DNA from: a bacterium
GTDB lineage: Bacteria; Electryoneota; RPQS01
Length of the DNA: 64,000 nucleotides
Assembly: GCA_036504735.1 (NCBI GenBank)
Contig: DASXUQ010000002.1
Span: 248,001-312,000 of the forward strand
Direction of reading: 5' to 3'
Part shown: piece after piece, positions 24,208-33,547 of the stretch
How the letters are laid out: the number at the start of each line of letters is the position of its first letter
Position numbering within the stretch: position 1 is the stretch's first letter
The notes under the pieces: model-generated
The model's database searches: none
Told to the model about the DNA's origin: nothing
The model's input: the letters and a program-made list of their open reading frames with translations, nothing else
Position numbers and translations under genes: made by a program

Positions 24208-25440
24208 TCACGCTTCCAGCCTCACGTCTTCTCGCGCCGCCCTTTTCTGCCACACCAGGAACCCCACTCCGGCCAACAATGCCATGGCGGCGCCTAAATA
24301 GAACGGCGCAGCAGAGGACACATGGTCCCACAGCAAGCCGGCGGCGATGCTCGCCACAACCGCCAACAGTCCCGTCACCATGTAAAAAAGCCCAATCGCT
24401 GTGCCGCGTGCTTCAGAGGGAACAAGATTGGCAATCAGCGCCTTGCTCACTCCTTCGGTCAGGGCGATATAGATTCCATAGACCAGAAACAGCGGCCAGA
24501 TCATCCACGCCGACGGCATCCAGGCAAAACCCATATACACCAGTGCAAACACCAGCAGACCATATCCCAGCAACGTTCCCTTGGGCATGCGGTCGGCGCG
24601 TTTACCAATGGGATAGGACAATAATGAATAACTGGCATTGTAACAGAGATACGCGCCAATCACCGCCTCCGCCGTCCAGCCCGCATTCCGCGCCTTCAGC
24701 AGCAGAAAAACATCGCTGCTATTACCCAGCGTGAACACCGAAAATAGCATCAAGGTCACATAATACTCTCTGCCGAACCGCAAATCCAGCACGCGCTTCT
24801 TACCGTCTGCCGCGGATTTCTTCGGGGGAATCTCTTTCACGGCAAAGATCAGCAGCACGCCAATCACCGCCGGAAGAAAGGCCAGCCAGTACAGTTGCCG
24901 GAAAGCGGTGGATTCCGTTTCGCTGCCCTTCAAAATCAGCAACAGCCCCAGCGAGATCGCCACACCCACCAGCGCGCCGGCGGTATCCATCGCGCGGTGC
25001 AATCCAAAGGCCCTGCCGCGCTCTTCAGGCACGGTAGAATCGGCAATCAGGGCATCGCGCGCCGATGTGCGCACCCCCTTGCCGAAACGGTCCAGAAAGC
25101 GCGCCAGCAACACCAGCGGCCAGCCCGCCGCCAACGCAATCAGCGGCTTGGCAATGGCGGACAAAGAATAACCCGCAAACACAAAGGCCTTGCGCTTTCG
25201 GATCCGGTCCGAATGCCAGCCGGAAAGTCCCTTCAGCACGCTGGCCGTACCTTCGGCAAGCCCTTCAATCACGCCCACGATTCCCACCGACGCGCCCAGA
25301 ATCTGCGTGATAAACAGCGGGGTAATCGCATACAGCATTTCGCTCGACACGTCGGTGAGCATGCTCACCCAGCCGAGCCGCACCACATTGCGGAATCCTC
25401 CCGAGGGTGCTGCCACATCCGTCTTGGCCGGATCTTTCAT
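24208..25440 (-). CDS. Major facilitator superfamily transporter
   Basis: 410 residues with 12 predicted membrane segments. The loop after segment 2 has GLSGWHSDRIRKRK, the MFS D-x-x-G/R-rich signature, and a second characteristic segment is LARFLDRFGKGVRTSARDALI. This is the MFS_1 subgroup often annotated as drug or small-molecule efflux. The substrate cannot be read from sequence. Its ATG is immediately adjacent to the stop of the upstream membrane-TPR gene (no gap), so the two are translationally coupled. Confidence 0.88.
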   Translation of the reverse strand: MKDPAKTDVAAPSGGFRNVVRLGWVSMLTDVSSEMLYAITPLFITQILGASVGIVGVIEGLAEGTASVLKGLSGWHSDRIRKRKAFVFAGYSLSAIAKPLIALAAGWPLVLLARFLDRFGKGVRTSARDALIADSTVPEERGRAFGLHRAMDTAGALVGVAISLGLLLILKGSETESTAFRQLYWLAFLPAVIGVLLIFAVKEIPPKKSAADGKKRVLDLRFGREYYVTLMLFSVFTLGNSSDVFLLLKARNAGWTAEAVIGAYLCYNASYSLLSYPIGKRADRMPKGTLLGYGLLVFALVYMGFAWMPSAWMIWPLFLVYGIYIALTEGVSKALIANLVPSEARGTAIGLFYMVTGLLAVVASIAAGLLWDHVSSAAPFYLGAAMALLAGVGFLVWQKRAAREDVRLEA

Positions 25441-27432
25441 TTACGGTAATGCCTGTGGTTGAGGCGGATGCAGTTGAGACAAGAAATGTGCAGTCTGCTC
25501 ATCATGCGACAGGGCTAATGCCCGCTGTGCGTTTTGTTCTGCGGTGGCCTGATCCCCTGTACTCTCGGCAATCAGACAGAGAGCCAGCCATGCGGTCAGT
25601 TGCTGGTCATGGGATTCTGTCGTCCGTGCTGTGTAGTACCTGCGCATCTCCTCCAGCGCCGCCGGACTTCTGCACGCGAGCGTTTCGATCACCCGCTGGG
25701 CCTCTTCAAAACTCCGCAGTTTCAAAAAGAGATCCACGGATGCCACGCGCGGCCACGGCGAATCCGGCTGCAATGCAGCCGCAACTTCAAACGCCTGCCG
25801 TGCGTCGCTTACATACGCCTGTTCCAGATAGGAATTGCCCAAAGAAATCAGCGCCGCCGGATCGGTCACGCTGCTCTCCCACGTGGTCACCACCGAATCC
25901 GCCATTACCGAAGCCCGCGCCAACCCTGCCTGATACCTTGCATTCGGCCAGTCCTTCCGCATTCCGAAATACAGGGCGGCATTGGCATGGTAACGCGGGT
26001 TATTCGAATAGCGCATCGCTTCGAAATTGCATTGTCCCCATTCATCCATCCGGTTATGGTGGAAGTAGTAGGAACTGAGATAGTCCCAGCCGCTCTCGCT
26101 CCTGGCCGGATCCGCCTTCAGCAAATCTTTGAACCGGGCCACAGAACGCGTCTCCGAGGCCTGCACGCCCACCCACGGCACAATCATGAGCAGAATCCAC
26201 ACCGTCAGCAGCGCGCGAATCCGGCCCGGAGAATCGGCAAACGGATGCGTCGAATCCCAGATCACCAAAGACATAATCGGCGCGCCCGCCAACAGCGCCG
26301 CGCAAATGTCCCAGTCCCGCGCCATGCCGAGCTGCGGATTGTGCATCACGCAGGCCGCCAGCGGAAAAACCAGCGCCAGCAGCAGCAGCAGCTTCTCATC
26401 GTCCCACACCATGCCGTGCCGCTTCTCCGCGATGACATAACCCGCCAGCAGCACCAGAAATACGCCTGCCGCCAGCAGCAATCCGTTGATCAACCCCGCA
26501 AGGTGCGACCCGGTGAGCACCGCATCCCCAAAGGCTTCCGTTGTTGGTGTCAGCGGCAGCAGCACATCCGTCCCCTTATGCCAGCCCAGCGCAAAGTAAG
26601 CTCCCAGCGCCGGCACAATCAGCCCATAGCCGAACAGCAGCACCCAGCGCAACCGCAAATGGCGCGCGGAAAACATCCGCCACGTGTACGCCATCACCGC
26701 GGGCAGAAACACCACCGCCGCCAGATTGAATCCCACCGCTAAGAGCCCCAGCACCGGCACAAACAGCGTCGGCTCTGCTTTGCGCAGACTGATCACCATC
26801 ACCACCAGCATCCACGTGATGATCGCCACCATCAGCACATAGGTCTCGATATAACCGAAGAACAGCGCGATTCCGCCCCACGCAAAACCGAACAGCAGAC
26901 AGGTCAGGCGGTCAATCCGCAGATGCCGCGCCAGCACCAGCCAGCCCAGCACCGCCGCCGTTCCTGCAATCACACTCGTCAGGGCAAACAACCGCTCCGC
27001 GCTGATTCCTGTCAGCGGATTGAGCAAACCATACAGCGTATGCAATAGAAACAGGGTCAACGGCGCGCGGTTGCGCAGATAGTCCGAAGTCCCCGCCTGA
27101 ATTTCGTTTAGCCAGAGCTGCCCATCCCCCAGCAGCGCCGTCGCCGAGGAAAACAGCAGGAACACCACACCGCAGCCCAGGGCCGTAAGCACGTCCCATT
27201 GCAGCGGGCTGAACGCAAGCGCCGGAGGCAGATCCGGCAGCAGCCCGCGCCAGCGCACGCGCGAAAAGCCCGTCAACAGCAACGCCACCGCCACAAAGGG
27301 CAGCGTCACCTGCACGGGCCAAGGGTAATAGGCCAGAAAATGTGTCCCCCACAGCCACGGCTGTGGAGCCACCAGACCGAGAATTACGCAGGCGCAGAGC
27401 AGCGCGAAACCCGCATACAGCGCCTTGATCAT
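25441..27432 (-). CDS. Polytopic membrane protein with C-terminal TPR domain
   Basis: 663 residues from the ATG at 27432 (AGGTGA ten bases upstream; an in-frame start 30 bases earlier adds only MVGAKGDALH). About 12 hydrophobic segments span residues 5-410. Then follows a soluble helical region with TPR-like units (LISLGNSYLEQAYVSDARQAF, AWLALCLIAESTGDQATAE). A luminal-loop motif such as DGQLWLNEIQAG and the overall layout recall GT39/GT-C-type transferases, as for the truncated gene at 1-1869, but no catalytic motif is certain. It is directly coupled to the MFS gene. Possible role: envelope glycosylation, inferred only from topology. Confidence 0.7.
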   Translation of the reverse strand: MIKALYAGFALLCACVILGLVAPQPWLWGTHFLAYYPWPVQVTLPFVAVALLLTGFSRVRWRGLLPDLPPALAFSPLQWDVLTALGCGVVFLLFSSATALLGDGQLWLNEIQAGTSDYLRNRAPLTLFLLHTLYGLLNPLTGISAERLFALTSVIAGTAAVLGWLVLARHLRIDRLTCLLFGFAWGGIALFFGYIETYVLMVAIITWMLVVMVISLRKAEPTLFVPVLGLLAVGFNLAAVVFLPAVMAYTWRMFSARHLRLRWVLLFGYGLIVPALGAYFALGWHKGTDVLLPLTPTTEAFGDAVLTGSHLAGLINGLLLAAGVFLVLLAGYVIAEKRHGMVWDDEKLLLLLALVFPLAACVMHNPQLGMARDWDICAALLAGAPIMSLVIWDSTHPFADSPGRIRALLTVWILLMIVPWVGVQASETRSVARFKDLLKADPARSESGWDYLSSYYFHHNRMDEWGQCNFEAMRYSNNPRYHANAALYFGMRKDWPNARYQAGLARASVMADSVVTTWESSVTDPAALISLGNSYLEQAYVSDARQAFEVAAALQPDSPWPRVASVDLFLKLRSFEEAQRVIETLACRSPAALEEMRRYYTARTTESHDQQLTAWLALCLIAESTGDQATAEQNAQRALALSHDEQTAHFLSQLHPPQPQALP

Positions 27433-27557
27433 GTGTAAAGCATCACCTTTCGCACCGACCACTCATCTTGTAGTTTGACCTGTATGTCCGCCATTTTTCA
27501 CAGTCTAAGCTACGGTAACCTCCCTTCATTGTCAAGCCCTTTCCCCCAAACGCAAAA

Positions 27558-27579
27558 AACCCGGCCTTAAAGCCGGGTT
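27558..27579 (-). terminator. Terminator after the CBS-domain gene
   Basis: An 8-bp stem AACCCGGC/GCCGGGTT with a 6-nt loop, followed leftward by TTTTTTG. Confidence 0.8.
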
Positions 27580-27628
27580 CTGCACATTCCCTTGCCCTAC
27601 TTCGTGGGGAAGGTCAGGAGTCGGTTCT

Positions 27629-27667
27629 CCTTCATCCTTCATCCTTCATCCTTCCGCCTTCATCCTT
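27629..27667. repeat. Iterated GGATGAA heptad after a stop codon
   Basis: On the minus strand AAGGATGA units repeat about four times with an interruption AAGGCGG, starting four bases after the CBS-gene stop. The 20-mer GGATGAAGGCGGAAGGATGA recurs at 33525-33544. Confidence 0.7.
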
Positions 27668-27670
27668 GCC

Positions 27671-28114
27671 CTAAGCCGGGTATTTCCCCGTCACCACGTT
27701 GGTCAACTGCTGCGCCTCATGCCGGGCATCGGCCAGCATGGCCTTGACCAGATCCCCCTGTGACACAATCCCCCGCAGCACGCCGCCGGTAAGCACCGGC
27801 AAATGGCGGATCCGGCGCTCGGTCATGATCGACAGCGCCTCTTCCACACCCGTCTGGCACTGGGCCGTAATCAGGTCGGAGGTCATATGCTCGCTCAGTC
27901 GCATTCCGGAGAAATCCGGCGGGCTGGTGCGGTTCGAAAGCCGCAGCACATCCCGCTCGCTGAACATTCCCACCAGTTTCCCTTCCCGGTCCACTACGGC
28001 CAGTGCACCGATGTTGTGACGAACCAGGGTCTGCACCGCTTCCAGAACGGTTGCTTCCGGACGTGCTGTGATCACGTCCCGACCCTTGTCGTCCAGGATG
28101 TCCACGAGCTTCAT
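27671..28114 (-). CDS. CBS-domain pair protein
   Basis: A 147-residue stand-alone protein of two CBS motifs: residues ~12-65 (ARPEATVLEAVQTLVRHNIGALAVVDREGKLVGMFSERDVLR) and ~75-135 (TEERRIRHLPVLTGGVLRGIVSQGDLV-like). CBS pairs bind adenosine nucleotides (AMP, ATP, SAM) and act as energy or redox sensors, often by contact with a separate partner. GGAGG lies seven bases before the ATG. It has its own terminator, so its partner is not nearby. Confidence 0.88.
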   Translation of the reverse strand: MKLVDILDDKGRDVITARPEATVLEAVQTLVRHNIGALAVVDREGKLVGMFSERDVLRLSNRTSPPDFSGMRLSEHMTSDLITAQCQTGVEEALSIMTERRIRHLPVLTGGVLRGIVSQGDLVKAMLADARHEAQQLTNVVTGKYPA

Positions 28115-28364
28115 GACCGCCTCCTTACTTCCCCGATAGTGTGCCTGAGACTAATTTACATGTGAAATGCACTCGAGTCAAGCGCCATTTGTTCCCATGT
28201 GAAAACAAAAACATCATTATAAATAATTCTTTACGGTCGTCGACTTTGTACAAATTTGTGAAAATAGAGGTCCTCCCCGCTCATCTTGTCCCACGGCCAC
28301 AACGAGCGCGGGGGCCGGACAGATGGGGTCTGCCCTTGTCACCCGCTTGCCAGCAGTGAAACAA
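28115..28364. other. Spacer without recognised genes
   Basis: AT-rich region upstream of the CBS gene, ending with a GGGGTCTGCCCTTGTC stretch that resembles the tail of the G-run modules. No gene or clear promoter is seen. Confidence 0.3.
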
Positions 28365-28396
28365 GAAGAGCCGCTGGACAAATCCACCGGCTCTTC
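28365..28396 (-). terminator. Hairpin downstream of the M36-type protease gene
   Basis: A 9-bp stem GAAGAGCCG/CGGCTCTTC with a 14-nt loop; leftward it continues TTGTTTC. Probable terminator. Confidence 0.6.
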
Positions 28397-28397
28397 C

Positions 28398-28434
28398 TTT
28401 CAGTATTTCAGCCTTTCAGCGTTTCAGCATCTTC
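28398..28434. repeat. Iterated CTGAAA octads after a stop codon
   Basis: On the minus strand CTGAAA recurs every eight bases four times (GCTGAAACGCTGAAAGGCTG and onward), immediately after the stop of the protease gene. Similar runs occur at 35604-35660, 44680-44707 and 51344-51380. Confidence 0.7.
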
Positions 28435-28435
28435 T

Positions 28436-31132
28436 TCAGTTGCCGTCCCACGCCGTCACCATGAAGAACTGCATCATGTTGGTCGGATCGGAAATCGTGA
28501 TGGTCGTCTGATCGGTGGTGTAGATTTGTGTGAATGGTCCGTCCGCCGACAGACTCGAGTAGACCTTGTAGTGCGCGGCGGTTCCCGACCAGCGTAGCAT
28601 GATGTCCGTGCCGTCCGAAGCGCAGGTCAACTCCACGGGAATCGAAAGGCTCGCCGCCATCGGCGCATACACCTGCACATCATCCACAAACCAACCCTGC
28701 TGTCCGGTTCCGGCGTCGCTGCCGAACCGGAAACGGATCTGCACATTCTGCCCGGCATACGCGGACAGGTCAAAGCTCTTCTGTGACCACACCGTATCCA
28801 CGCCCGCAAAACACGGTTGTCCGAGCATCGGTCCCGTCGCCGGGTTGCCGCCGCTGCTGCGATAACGGAACGTCTTGGGGTATCCCGTCAGCGGCGCGAT
28901 GCGGGTGAACGTTCCGCCGTTGACTGAGACTTCGATGATGCCGCCGTCATACGCCGAGTCCGCATAAGTCCCGGAAAGCTCCGACTGAATTCGGTGCCAA
29001 TAGCTGAACACTGCGCCGGCGGGAAGATTGCTCATCACCGGAGACGTCAGCCGCGCGTCATTCAAATTGCCGTAATTACCCGTGCCCGTGTCGCCGCACT
29101 TGTAGGCGTGCGTGGCGCTGTGGGACCGTTGCGTGGACAGATTCCATTGGTCAATCCACGTGCCGCCTGCCGACGCGTGCGTCCAGCCCGTTGCGCCGCT
29201 CTCGAAATTCTCCGACAGCACCAGTTGCAGCGCGCTGATCGTGAAATCCGCCGCCGAGGTGTCAGCATGCGTCGGATCGCCGACCACGGAAATCCGCACC
29301 CGGCACGTCGTAGACCGCGGGCCGGGAACCACCACAGTGTACAAACCGTTATTGGCCACCGATGCCGCCAGGGTGCTCCACGGCCCGGCCACACCGCTGC
29401 GCGACAGTTCAATCATCACATTGCCGCCTAAGCTGCCCGTCGTCCAGCGCACGCTCATGGTGCTGTCCACCGGCCAGAAGTCGCCGCCGTTTGGTGATGT
29501 CAAGGCAAATACCGGCGGAGCCGTCAGCAAGCCACGCGGAATGAAATGCGTGTAGATGGACGCCTGATGCACGCCGCCGAACAGACTCATGTCCGCCGTC
29601 AGCAATGCCTGCGCCGCCGTGGGCATGGTCGCACTGGTGCCCAGCAGGAAGTGGTGCTGCAGCACGATCTTATCCATCACGTCGCGCCCCACATCCAGCA
29701 TGGTTTCGAAACACGGCTGACTCCAGATCATGCCCGCGTCGTGCACTTCTCCGTTGTTTTCCGGGTAATGGTAGTTGGCGTTCAACACACGTCCCGACCA
29801 CCATTCGTTATGGCCGTCCCAGTTGAACACCCACGTATTGTGGAAGGTCGAAATCGAATTCGAATAGGAACCGGCCCAGTAGTCGCCGAAACCTTCGCCC
29901 ATGCCGCCTTCGTCGCCATTGCCCCAGCCCGGCACCGAGCCGTTCTGAATCGCGTGACCGTACTCGTGCCAGATCACATCCGCATCTTCCGCGTCATCCA
30001 CGCCGCCTTCACCCCAGGCCAGCCGGTTGGTGCTCGGCACGTAATAGGAGTTGTCGTCGCCATTGACGCCGTGCGGGTCCGCGTGAATCGGAGCGTGCTG
30101 AATGTTATTAAATCCGAGGGAGATAATCCAGCGCTGGCTCTTGTCGATGTTGTAATAGACGTTCACATCTTCGAAGCCCTGGGCATTGCGGTTGAAGCGG
30201 AAACTGTCGGGGTTGGTCGCCGTATTAATCGGACTCGTCGGCGGATCCCAGTCATCGTCATAGCACCACGGCCCGCGCAGGTAATAGGTTCCGGAGGTCA
30301 GTGTAATGTCCCGCAACGTATCCACAAACTCCTGCGCGAAAAGCTGCGCCGTATTGGCGTCATTGCCGTCGGTGTACCCTGTCTGGCCGTACGTCGCCTG
30401 CGCCGTCGTCAGTGGATCCGGTCGGAACACCAGCCCCGTGCCGTCCACATAGCAGAGCTTATCAACGGCGCGGCGGATCTGGCCCGTATTGGCATCCACC
30501 AGCACTTCCCAATCACCACGCGGGTCGGACATGAACTGGTTCACCTTCCAGCACACCGCAAAATCCCGGTTGTCGCCGGCCCAGATCACCAGCCGTGTCT
30601 GCGCGTCATCCCGCGGCTGAGCCTTCGGCTGCAAATGATTATGGGCGATAGACACTGCGTCCGTCGCGCTGAGGGCAATCGCCGTCGGCAGCTTCTCGGG
30701 AACAGTCATCAAACCGGAATAATAAAACAGCACCTTGTTCTGACGGCTGAGGGTCACCACCACGTCGCCCGGATATACCGGCACGCCGTTGATCATGTGC
30801 TCGAATGTGACGTGATACCCCATCGGGGTCTCCGCCGTACGCACCGCTTTCAAATTCTCTGTCGAGGGTTGCAGACCCACCCAATCGGTGTGCGCGGCCA
30901 GAAAGGCGCGCGCCGCCTGCTCCGAAGTCCCGCTATATGGGCCTTCGGAAAGCTGGCCGACACACTGCAAATGACCGTCGCGACTATCGATGACCCGGTT
31001 GCCCTCTGTGCGCCCGGTGCCTTGCTGATCCATGTACGTCGGCACGGTGGCGAGAGGATTGCTCGGCACTGGCTTCAATGCAAAAGCCCCGGTATTCAGG
31101 GCTGCCAAAAGTAAAACCGCTATTAACCACAT
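28436..31132 (-). CDS. Secreted zinc metalloprotease, M36 (fungalysin)-like
   Basis: 898 residues. A signal peptide (1-19) and a propeptide of the FTP/PepSY type (about 30-230; TFEHMINGVPVYPGDVVVTL) precede the catalytic domain. The zinc site is HEYGH (His389, Glu390, His393) with Glu413 in GEGFGDYW as third ligand, the M36 pattern. Two beta-sandwich domains follow: an Ig-like one (about 570-660) and a MAM/immune-inhibitor-A-like one (LSENFESGATGWTHASAGGT to WFVDDVQVYAP). The end is a fibronectin-like segment with no type IX sorting motif. AAGGAG precedes the ATG by nine bases. Presumably an exported, self-activating protease. The M28 protein at 53023 has a similar C-terminal pair of domains. 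Confidence 0.9.
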   Translation of the reverse strand: MWLIAVLLLAALNTGAFALKPVPSNPLATVPTYMDQQGTGRTEGNRVIDSRDGHLQCVGQLSEGPYSGTSEQAARAFLAAHTDWVGLQPSTENLKAVRTAETPMGYHVTFEHMINGVPVYPGDVVVTLSRQNKVLFYYSGLMTVPEKLPTAIALSATDAVSIAHNHLQPKAQPRDDAQTRLVIWAGDNRDFAVCWKVNQFMSDPRGDWEVLVDANTGQIRRAVDKLCYVDGTGLVFRPDPLTTAQATYGQTGYTDGNDANTAQLFAQEFVDTLRDITLTSGTYYLRGPWCYDDDWDPPTSPINTATNPDSFRFNRNAQGFEDVNVYYNIDKSQRWIISLGFNNIQHAPIHADPHGVNGDDNSYYVPSTNRLAWGEGGVDDAEDADVIWHEYGHAIQNGSVPGWGNGDEGGMGEGFGDYWAGSYSNSISTFHNTWVFNWDGHNEWWSGRVLNANYHYPENNGEVHDAGMIWSQPCFETMLDVGRDVMDKIVLQHHFLLGTSATMPTAAQALLTADMSLFGGVHQASIYTHFIPRGLLTAPPVFALTSPNGGDFWPVDSTMSVRWTTGSLGGNVMIELSRSGVAGPWSTLAASVANNGLYTVVVPGPRSTTCRVRISVVGDPTHADTSAADFTISALQLVLSENFESGATGWTHASAGGTWIDQWNLSTQRSHSATHAYKCGDTGTGNYGNLNDARLTSPVMSNLPAGAVFSYWHRIQSELSGTYADSAYDGGIIEVSVNGGTFTRIAPLTGYPKTFRYRSSGGNPATGPMLGQPCFAGVDTVWSQKSFDLSAYAGQNVQIRFRFGSDAGTGQQGWFVDDVQVYAPMAASLSIPVELTCASDGTDIMLRWSGTAAHYKVYSSLSADGPFTQIYTTDQTTITISDPTNMMQFFMVTAWDGN

Positions 31133-31427
31133 AGTTAGTCACTCCTTAGTCGGTGCGAATATGCGGACCCAAAGCATGTTCCATCCATCACATAAGATAA
31201 TACCGTCTCTCCCAAAAACCAAGCCCTCTTTCGCTTCAGTTCTCTGGTTCTTTAGCGAGAAAGATCTGAGCGTCGCGCCAGCCGTAACCTTCGCGGCGGC
31301 AGGGCTCTTGGGGCTTGCCCTGCCCCGCTGGGCGATCCCGTTGAAGAGGCGGCGCATCCTCCTGCCTTAGCCGGGCATGCGAAAACCCAAGACGCATGCC
31401 GCGGCGATGGCAGTATTTTTCCGCAGC

Positions 31428-32279
31428 CTATCCGTTCTTTTTCGCTACCACCAGCCAGCCGCCGCCATGCGGGCTCGGCCACGTCACGTCGATGAACATG
31501 CTCAGCGCAGCGGGCAGATAAAAGACCAGCAGCCACGGCGCCACAATCAGAATAAACCATTTGGATGTGGACAGCAGCCGCATGGGAATCCGCTGCAGCA
31601 CGGTCCACGCGAACCGTCCCCACACGGGTCCATAAGTCCGCCCCATCTTTTCGATCTGAAATCCCGCCGTGGACAACTTCTCGATGAACTCGCGCTTCGT
31701 GTAGCCTTCCCGCACGTGCTCGCCGACAACACTCTCGAGGTGCTGATGGGATTCTTCCTTCGGCGTGCGCGGCGTGGCAATCACAAACAGGCCGCCGGGC
31801 CGCAGAGATTCGAATACATTGCGGTATACCGCGGCGTCATCGAGAATATGCTCCATCACATCCACCGACAGCGCCAGATCGAACTGCTCCGGCCGTTTGA
31901 ACGTCGTCAGGTCATCCACCATGAACACGCAGTTCCGCTTTTTCAGCTTGTGCATAAAGCGGCGGCAGTCATGAACCTGCTCCTCTTTGACGTCTACCGC
32001 CTGGATTTCCGCGTGAGGAAACAGTTTACTCATAAAGTAGCTATACTGGCCGTACCCCGATCCCGCGTCGAACACGTCGTGCACATCCTTCTTGCGCGCG
32101 ATACGCCGCAGTTCCTTGCGCACGTGCCACTGCCGCAAAAAAAGCGCGCCCAGCATCGCATAAAAGAGCTTGCGCAAAAACACATTGTGCGATACCCATT
32201 TGCCCAACACCGCTTTAAAAGGATCGTAGTCTATCGCTTTCACATCTATGTCCGTTTGATAAGTAGAAGCTTCTTTCAA
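31428..32279 (-). CDS. Class I SAM-dependent methyltransferase
   Basis: About 283 residues. SAM-binding motif I is DAGSGYGQYSYFMS, followed by IQAVDVKEEQ (acidic post-I) and FDLALSVDVMEHI (motif II/III) in the UbiE/Methyltransf_11 style. A C-terminal hydrophobic stretch (ILIVAPWLLVFYLPAALSMF) suggests membrane association. I prefer a TTG start at 32279 that overlaps the TGA of the upstream glycosyltransferase (TTGA), with AAAGG seven bases upstream; an earlier in-frame TTG at 32324 lies well inside that gene. Its operon with two GT4 enzymes points to modification of a glycan or lipid-linked sugar. Confidence 0.85.
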   Translation of the reverse strand: MKEASTYQTDIDVKAIDYDPFKAVLGKWVSHNVFLRKLFYAMLGALFLRQWHVRKELRRIARKKDVHDVFDAGSGYGQYSYFMSKLFPHAEIQAVDVKEEQVHDCRRFMHKLKKRNCVFMVDDLTTFKRPEQFDLALSVDVMEHILDDAAVYRNVFESLRPGGLFVIATPRTPKEESHQHLESVVGEHVREGYTKREFIEKLSTAGFQIEKMGRTYGPVWGRFAWTVLQRIPMRLLSTSKWFILIVAPWLLVFYLPAALSMFIDVTWPSPHGGGWLVVAKKNG

Positions 32280-33418
32280 ATCTCTGCCTTTAGCCTTTCC
32301 AACACGCCTGCAAACTCTTGCCAACTCTGCCGCTTCGCCGCCTCACGCACGCCAGACTCGAAGGCCGCGCGGCCCCCCGCATCATAAAACCGCTTCACCG
32401 CGGCGGCGATCGCGGCAGACTCGGCCTGCTCAATCACCACCCCCATCTGCCCGTCGCGCATCGCTTCATCCAGCCCTCCGGCCCGGGTGGAAATCACCGG
32501 AGTCTCCAGCGCCAGCGCCGTGGGAATCACTCCCGACTGTGTCGCGCTGCGGTACGGCAGCACCACGGCATCCGCCGCTGCAAAACACATGGAGACCTCC
32601 TCGCCGGAGAAGTAGTGGTCGTGCAGCACCACCCGCTCGCGCATTCCCGTTTCATCCAGCAGCTTCTCATAGCGCGCACGCCGCTCATGGATCGGACCGC
32701 ACACCGCCAGCTTTACGTCGCCGTTTTCCCGCACAATCTGCGGCATGGCGCGCAGCAGCAGATCCAGCCCCTTATAGTGCCGCACAAAACCAAAAAACAG
32801 CAGCACCCGCTCCGCCTCAACACCTAATTGCCTGCGCGCGTCCTGCACCGTCCCCGAAAACACTCGGTACCGGTCGAACGGCGGATGCGGCGCAAAATAG
32901 ATTCGCTCCTCCGCCACATCCGGCAGCAACTGCTTGAGCCGACGCTCTTCGGCGCGGCTCAGCACCAGGAATTTGCTCGCCGTGCGCAGCGCCATCTTCG
33001 CCAGATACACATCTCCGGGCCGCCGCTCATGGGAGACCACGTCGTGGATCACATATACCAGCCGCCGGCGATACTCCGCTGACAAGGCCCGCGCCACGCC
33101 GCGATATCCCGGCCCAAACGGTGGCATCCACCACATCGCCGCAATCAGGTCAGGCCTGAACGCTTCGATGATGCGCGCGGTGGCTTTCCATGTCTTTGGC
33201 TTCCACGCGACAAACACCCGTTCCGATTCCAGCGGCACCGCATGGGGAGAATCATCCGTCTGGGATTTCCCCGGGAAAAACAGTTTGGGAAAGAGCGTTT
33301 CGAAATTGACCAGCTTCACCTCGTGCCCTGCATCCCGCAGCGCTCGTGTCAGCGCCGCCGTAAAATGCGGCACCCCGCCGCGAAACGGATACACCGGACC
33401 AAACAGCACAATCCTCAC
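32276..33418 (-). CDS. GT4-family glycosyltransferase
   Basis: 380 residues, GT-B fold. It starts MRIVLFGPVYPFRGGVPHFT with the Gly-rich N-terminal loop. The C-terminal domain has FFGFVRHYKGLDLLLRAMP, FAAADAVVLPYRSATQSGV and ISTRAGGLDEAM, typical donor-binding elements of GT4. The start is GTG; no strong ribosome-binding site is visible. The sequence is paralogous to the next gene upstream (33525-34673) along its whole length. Its stop overlaps the start of the methyltransferase. Likely builds a surface polysaccharide; sugar and acceptor unknown. Confidence 0.9.
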   Translation of the reverse strand: MRIVLFGPVYPFRGGVPHFTAALTRALRDAGHEVKLVNFETLFPKLFFPGKSQTDDSPHAVPLESERVFVAWKPKTWKATARIIEAFRPDLIAAMWWMPPFGPGYRGVARALSAEYRRRLVYVIHDVVSHERRPGDVYLAKMALRTASKFLVLSRAEERRLKQLLPDVAEERIYFAPHPPFDRYRVFSGTVQDARRQLGVEAERVLLFFGFVRHYKGLDLLLRAMPQIVRENGDVKLAVCGPIHERRARYEKLLDETGMRERVVLHDHYFSGEEVSMCFAAADAVVLPYRSATQSGVIPTALALETPVISTRAGGLDEAMRDGQMGVVIEQAESAAIAAAVKRFYDAGGRAAFESGVREAAKRQSWQEFAGVLERLKAEI

Positions 33419-33426
33419 GCGGCACC

Positions 33427-33547
33427 CAAAGACAAAAGCAGAAAACAGAAAGCAAAAAACAAAAATGCGATGCGCCTATTTTCGCTTTTCGTTTTTCGCC
33501 TTTTCGCTTTTCCCCGTTCCGCCTTCATCCTTCCGCCTTCATCCTTT
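33427..33547. repeat. Low-complexity iterated heptads between two glycosyltransferase genes
   Basis: Consecutive short iterations: an AAAGCAGAAAACAG-type purine run (33427-33463), TTTTCGC units (33480-33512) and GGATGAA/GGCGGAA units (minus strand, 33519-33547). The last set overlaps the 3' end of the upstream gene and encodes its final residues (MKAEG). Confidence 0.6.

Noticed and set aside
29546-31114. Open frame of about 520 codons on the plus strand opposite the M36-type gene
   Set aside because: No recognisable domain and low-complexity composition; the leftward frame has a complete protease with zinc site.
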